A stretch of DNA of 26,926 nucleotides from Phycisphaerales bacterium UBA2421 (GTDB lineage Bacteria > Planctomycetota > Phycisphaerae > Tepidisphaerales > Tepidisphaeraceae): NCBI GenBank assembly GCA_002343075.1, contig DDRH01000055.1:1-26926 (forward strand). The letters run 5' to 3'. Made by a program: the position numbers and the translations under genes. Positions within the stretch are counted from its first letter, which is position 1; each line of letters opens with the position of its first letter. The notes beneath the pieces are model-generated. The model ran no database searches and was not told the origin of the DNA. It saw nothing but the letters and a program-made list of their open reading frames with translations. Of this stretch, positions 23,845-26,926 are shown one piece after another.

Positions 23845-24432
23845 ATGAAGTTTGATATCCCCGCCGACGTTTGCGGGCTTATTTTTGATTGCGACGGAAC
23901 CCTCGCCGACACCATGCCGCTGCACTACCAGGCGTGGGAAGCAGCCATGAAGCACCACGGGGCCGAGTTTCCCGAGGCACTTTTCTGGGAGATGGCGGGG
24001 ATTCCCACCAATCGCATCATCGAGCTGCTCAACGAACGGCACGGATGGAGCGTGCCGGTCGCAGAAGCCGCTGAGCTAAAAGAAGCGAAGTATCTCGAGT
24101 TGATTGATCAGGTTCGCCCGATCGAACCTGTCGCCGATGTTGTCAGGCAGTACGCGGGTAGACTCCCCATGGCAGTCGCCACCGGCGGGACGCGCGCCAT
24201 CGTCACACGCACCCTCACCGCGGTGAACTTATTGCAGCATTTTCAGGCGATTGTCACCGCCGATGATGTGCAGCATGGAAAACCGGCCCCGGACATTTTC
24301 ATCGAGTCTGCCCGACGCCTGGGCATCGCGCCGGCGCAATGCCTGGTCTTCGAGGACGCCGACCTCGGCGTGCAGGCCGCCGTCGCCGCGGGGATACGCG
24401 TCATCGACATCCGCGACAGGGGGCCGCACTGA
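23845..24432 (+). CDS. HAD-IA family phosphatase / beta-phosphoglucomutase-like
   Basis: The 195-aa cytoplasmic hydrolase has all HAD motifs: FDCDGTLADT with nucleophile D15 and D17, ATGGT with T113 region, the lysine in GKPAPD (K146), and FEDADLGV (E170, D171, D173). The small helical cap between about 20 and 90 is of the beta-phosphoglucomutase/phosphoglycolate type. It acts on a small phosphorylated metabolite; which one cannot be told. It is divergent from lepB with a 114-bp gap. The start is inferred from the first ATG; AAGG lies too close to it to be a good ribosome-binding site. Confidence 0.88.
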   Translation: MKFDIPADVCGLIFDCDGTLADTMPLHYQAWEAAMKHHGAEFPEALFWEMAGIPTNRIIELLNERHGWSVPVAEAAELKEAKYLELIDQVRPIEPVADVVRQYAGRLPMAVATGGTRAIVTRTLTAVNLLQHFQAIVTADDVQHGKPAPDIFIESARRLGIAPAQCLVFEDADLGVQAAVAAGIRVIDIRDRGPH

Positions 24433-24588
24433 CATTGGTGCAATCCCGGCACGGCGGGATGATCGTCGCCCGCAACCCTTCCAGCCCAGAAGATGTTCTC
24501 CACCGAACGAGCCAGCCCAATATGCCCCACTCGGCCAGATGCGTGTTTGCCAACCCTCCAAGCGTGAGGTATCCTCTCCCGCCCGAAC

Positions 24589-24660
24589 GCCGAAGTAGCT
24601 CAATGGCAGAGCACCGCTTTCGTAAAGCGGGGGTTGTGGGTTCAACTCCCATCTTCGGCT
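24589..24660 (+). tRNA. tRNA-Thr (anticodon CGT)
   Basis: Full cloverleaf: acceptor GCCGAAG/CTTCGGC with discriminator T, D-arm AGCTCAATGGCAGAGC, anticodon stem CCGCT/AGCGG with loop TTCGTAA (anticodon CGT, codon ACG), and T-arm GTGGGTTCAACTCCCAT. CCA is not encoded. Confidence 0.97.
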
Positions 24661-24728
24661 TGCTTTTTGCTTATGTCGGCAGGGGAGTGACTGCCATTCG
24701 TGAACGGCCGCGTGTCCTGGGGCGCGGT

Positions 24729-25763
24729 TCACTCAAATCTTAGCCCGATTTGCCTGCGGATTTCGTCCAGCACCTGCATATTGCCCATTGTGAACGCACG
24801 CGGCACCTTGGTGGGCTTGGCGTCCAGCACCGCGGTCGCGAATTCGTCTGCTTCAATGCCGAACAGGTCGCCCTCGACCGGCACATTCACCGTTTGCCGA
24901 GGAGGAATTGAGGGGGCGGTCGGCTTTGCGGGCGACTTCTGATCCTGCCTTGGCGCGATCGATTGCGTTATCGTAAATCCGCTCTTGTCGGGTGTGGGTT
25001 TCCATGGCCAGGGCACCTCGATCCAACCCCGGTCGCCGCTAAGATGCGCAGTGTTGTCGGCGTGGGTGAGCATGCCGCAGGTGAAGCTCGCCTGCACACC
25101 ACCGGGAAATCGCATGCTGACTGTGGTGAGTTCGTCCACCCCGGTCTTGTGAAGCAGCGTCTCTGCATGAATGGCTGCCGGTTCTTCGCCGGTGAGCAAG
25201 CGGGAGAGAGAAACGCAGTAGCATCCGATGTCCATCAGCGCGCCGCCGCCGAGTTTGCGGTCAAAGCGGATATTGCCCTCGATCTTATTGGTGCAGTAGC
25301 AAAATGCCGTGCGGATGAGTTTCAGCTTCCCAATCTGCCCGCGGTGAATTGCATCGACGACGGCTGCGGTCTGCGGGTGGCAGAGGTACATAAACGCCTC
25401 CATCACCACCCGGCCAGCCGCGTGGGCAACGTCGAACATTTCTTCTGCCTGCCCCGCATCGAGCGCGAACGGCTTCTCGCACAACACATGCTTTCCAGCG
25501 CGCAGGGCCTTTAACGTCCACTCGTGGTGCGTCGAATTCGGCCCGGAGATGTAGATGGCGTCTACAGCCTTGTCTTTCAACAGCGCGTCATAGCTGCCAT
25601 GCGTCGCGCCAATGCCAAACTGCCGGGCGAATGACGTTGCCGACGCAGCCGATCGCGAACCGACCGCCGCCAGCGAACACCGGTAACCTCGCTGTACGCC
25701 TGCAGCGAATTGTTTGGCGATGTTCCCCGTGCCAAGAATGCCGATGCGTAATTTCTTTGACAT
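24729..25763 (-). CDS. Gfo/Idh/MocA family oxidoreductase
   Basis: The 344-aa NAD(P)-dependent dehydrogenase acts on a sugar or related polyol. The N-terminal Rossmann fold starts RIGILGTGNIAKQFAAG (6-22), the conserved CEKPFAL contains K97, and the C-terminal domain holds the GGGALMDIGCYCVS element with D178 and Y182. The protein is cytoplasmic, with no twin-arginine signal, unlike many planctomycete members. ATG 25763 is used because the Rossmann strand begins four residues later. It is flanked by tRNA-Leu upstream (18 bp) and tRNA-Thr downstream. A Lys/Pro-rich loop (about 265-300) is an insertion. Confidence 0.92.
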   Translation of the reverse strand: MSKKLRIGILGTGNIAKQFAAGVQRGYRCSLAAVGSRSAASATSFARQFGIGATHGSYDALLKDKAVDAIYISGPNSTHHEWTLKALRAGKHVLCEKPFALDAGQAEEMFDVAHAAGRVVMEAFMYLCHPQTAAVVDAIHRGQIGKLKLIRTAFCYCTNKIEGNIRFDRKLGGGALMDIGCYCVSLSRLLTGEEPAAIHAETLLHKTGVDELTTVSMRFPGGVQASFTCGMLTHADNTAHLSGDRGWIEVPWPWKPTPDKSGFTITQSIAPRQDQKSPAKPTAPSIPPRQTVNVPVEGDLFGIEADEFATAVLDAKPTKVPRAFTMGNMQVLDEIRRQIGLRFE

Positions 25764-25780
25764 GGCGATTCTCCAGCCAA

Positions 25781-25868
25781 TCCGGGCGGCGGGACTCGAA
25801 CCCGCACGGGCGTTTAAATTCCCTGCGGATTTTAAGTCCGCTGCGTCTGCCAATTCCGCCACGCCCGG
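25781..25868 (-). tRNA. tRNA-Leu (anticodon TAA)
   Basis: Read on the minus strand it has acceptor CCGGGCG/CGCCCGG with discriminator A, a leucine-type D-arm (GGCGGAATTGGCAGACGC), anticodon loop CTTAAAA with anticodon TAA, the long variable arm expected of a class II tRNA, and T-arm GCGGGTTCGAGTCCCGC. No CCA is encoded. Confidence 0.96.
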
Positions 25869-25971
25869 GAAGGGTTGATGTTAACCGCCAACAGGTCCGC
25901 CGTCATCAGGCCGGCGCGCCGCAGACGCAACCCTCCGCTGCCGATCCGCCGCTGAGACGCAGACTAAAGGA

Positions 25972-26055
25972 GTGAACCACCAGGAACACCAAGTCACGAA
26001 GAAGTCAGCTAAAGATAGATCTCTCCGCGCCCTCTGCGCCTCTGCGGTGAAATCC
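25972..26055. repeat. Imperfect inverted repeat, unit 1 of intergenic cluster
   Basis: The left arm has GTGAACCACCAGGAACACC and CACGAAGAAG; the right arm is CCGCGCCCTCTGCGCCTCTG followed by CGGTGAAATCC. The right arm is of the 'GCAGAGGCGCAGAGG' type, the left of the 'CACGAAG' type, so the unit looks like a hybrid of two related repeat families. Confidence 0.6.
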
Positions 26056-26072
26056 GATCGGATGCCAGTCAG

Positions 26073-26150
26073 GTTAACCACGAAGAACACGAAGAACACA
26101 AGGAGACCAATTCGATCTTCTTAGTGCCCTTCGTGCCCTTGGCGGTTAAC
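26073..26150. repeat. Imperfect inverted repeat, unit 2
   Basis: It is bounded by GTTAACC (26073-26079) and GGTTAAC (26144-26150). The left arm CACGAAGAACACGAAGAAC is opposed by CTTAGTGCCCTTCGTGCCC in inverse. Confidence 0.7.
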
Positions 26151-26184
26151 TTTCTCTCCGCCCAATCCCATTCGCGCCAATCAG

Positions 26185-26266
26185 GTCAACCACCAAGAAC
26201 ACGAAGGCACGAAGAAATCAATTCAAGTCGATCTTCTTGGTGACCTTCGTGTCCTTCGTGGTGAAT
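26185..26266. repeat. Imperfect inverted repeat, unit 3
   Basis: Left arm CCACCAAGAACACGAAGGCA is mirrored by CTTGGTGACCTTCGTGTCCT and CGTGGTG. It is the best preserved of the three adjacent units. Confidence 0.7.
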
Positions 26267-26366
26267 CAGTCTTCTGCGCGTTCATCATTCCGATTTCATC
26301 GTTTGCTCGTCCGCCCGATATTCCCCTCATAGCCGAACAGAAAACCCGCGCAGGCCCGGTAACCCC

Positions 26367-26576
26367 ACTTCCCGGGATTCCCGGGAAACTTCCCCGGACA
26401 TTAAAACAACTTCCCCGGGCATTAAAATAAGTTCCAAGGGCGTTACGGAAAGTTTCCAGGGCATTACGGAAACTTCCAAGGGCGTTACAGAAAGTTTCCA
26501 GGGCGTTACGGAAAGTTCCACTGACGTTACGGAATCTTCCCCGGATGCTCCGAAAGGTTCCGCGGGCATCGTCCAA
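26367..26576. repeat. 21-bp tandem repeat array, ten units
   Basis: Ten degenerate units of exactly 21 bp start at 26367 and every 21 bases to 26556. A typical unit is AGTTTCCAGGGCGTTACGGA plus A. The outer units drift, with CCCGGG-rich or ATTAAAA variants. No base is gained or lost between units, and the period is seven codons. The minus strand reads as a repeated heptad TFRNALE/G from an ATG at 26675; the plus strand reads as SFQGVTE. Neither frame has a convincing ribosome-binding site, so coding status is undecided. Confidence 0.85.
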
Positions 26577-26694
26577 TGTTCGCGCGGAGGTACCCGAAGT
26601 TGCGGGGGCCGGGAGAACGATCGCCCTGGCGTTGGCTGTCACCCCGCCAAGCCAGCGCCACGTTTTGGCTCGCATCGGTTATGATTCGCCCGCC

Positions 26695-26926
26695 ATGGCC
26701 GAGGGCAGGAAACCCGACAACAAGAACGACCCGAACGACCCGCCGCACCTGAAGGAGATGCAGGCCCGCCTCGCCGCCTACGGCCCGGCCAAGGGGGAGA
26801 TCGACCTCTTCTTCGACGACATCCGCCTCACGCCCGAAGACTGCGTCTGGGCGGTCCGGCAGCTCGCGGACAAAGAACGCTTCCCCGGCCTCCACACGCT
26901 CGACATCGCCGGCAACTCCATCGGCG
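26695..26926 (+). CDS. Leucine-rich-repeat protein, 5' part only
   Basis: An open frame of 77 codons begins at ATG 26695 and runs off the right edge. The N-terminus is hydrophilic (MAEGRKPDNKNDPNDPPHLK). It is followed by sequence ending FPGLHTLDIAGNSIG, which fits a ribonuclease-inhibitor-type leucine-rich repeat (LxxLDIAGNxIG). Such repeats bind proteins. Codon choice is strongly biased to C and G at third positions, more than in neighbouring genes, which supports coding in this frame and may hint at a different origin. No signal peptide or clear Shine-Dalgarno is seen, so the start is tentative. Confidence 0.65.
   Translation, partial: MAEGRKPDNKNDPNDPPHLKEMQARLAAYGPAKGEIDLFFDDIRLTPEDCVWAVRQLADKERFPGLHTLDIAGNSIG

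Noticed and set aside
24229..24732. Minus-strand open frame of 167 codons
   Set aside because: It covers tRNA-Thr and the antisense of the HAD gene; the translated tRNA gives the false 'RWELNPQPPLYESGALPLSYFG' type peptide, a common artefact.
25972..26270. Possible CRISPR array
   Set aside because: The repeats are imperfect inverted units of different length with no constant repeat, no unique spacers of equal size and no cas genes.

Overview
The window looks like chromosomal DNA of a Gram-negative bacterium, most likely a planctomycete of the Phycisphaerae type. This placement is an inference. It rests on a gene resembling the planctomycete/verrucomicrobial Minf_1886 (TIGR04138) family, an outer-membrane lipid A/LPS export module (kdsD plus a giant LptC/LptA-like protein), frequent TTG start codons, and intergenic inverted repeats built on CACGAAG-type words.

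Left end (1-2040): the proximal end of an integron. A complete integron integrase gene (intI, plus strand) faces away from a cassette array on the minus strand. Two attC sites share the same bulged-hairpin geometry, at 18-113 and 665-763. Between them lies a cassette encoding an unknown 179-aa protein. A very short, apparently ORF-less cassette sits next to the presumed attI. Two divergent TTGACA promoters lie inside one inverted repeat between intI and the array. The array continues off the left edge.

2041-6821: a decayed IS110-type transposase tail abuts prfB (RF2). The prfB gene carries a programmed +1 frameshift at CTT TAA C rather than the usual CTT TGA C. Then come a PilZ-receiver-degenerate Hpt protein, a GNAT acetyltransferase and scpA.

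6892-13560: kdsD, a 959-aa LptC/LptA-like protein, a glyoxalase-fold protein and a thioredoxin-like protein form a plus-strand run. It converges on a TolC-type outer-membrane efflux lipoprotein with a recognisable sigma-70-type promoter.

13835-16563: a Minf_1886-like protein is translationally coupled to a 44-aa single-span membrane peptide. Two sugar-type ABC permeases follow with no ATPase or binding protein, then tRNA-Ile(GAT).

16656-23730 (minus strand): a polytopic membrane protein, the pepP-accB-accC fatty-acid-synthesis entry cluster with a repeat wedged between accB and accC, an exported beta-carbonic anhydrase, and an oversized signal peptidase I with a zinc-ribbon-like insertion.

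23845-26926: a HAD phosphatase, tRNA-Thr(CGT), a Gfo/Idh/MocA oxidoreductase and tRNA-Leu(TAA). An 800-bp gene-poor stretch follows, with three imperfect inverted repeats and a 21-bp tandem array. The window ends in the 5' part of a leucine-rich-repeat gene. The most notable items are the integron, the UAA-type prfB frameshift and the modified signal peptidase.
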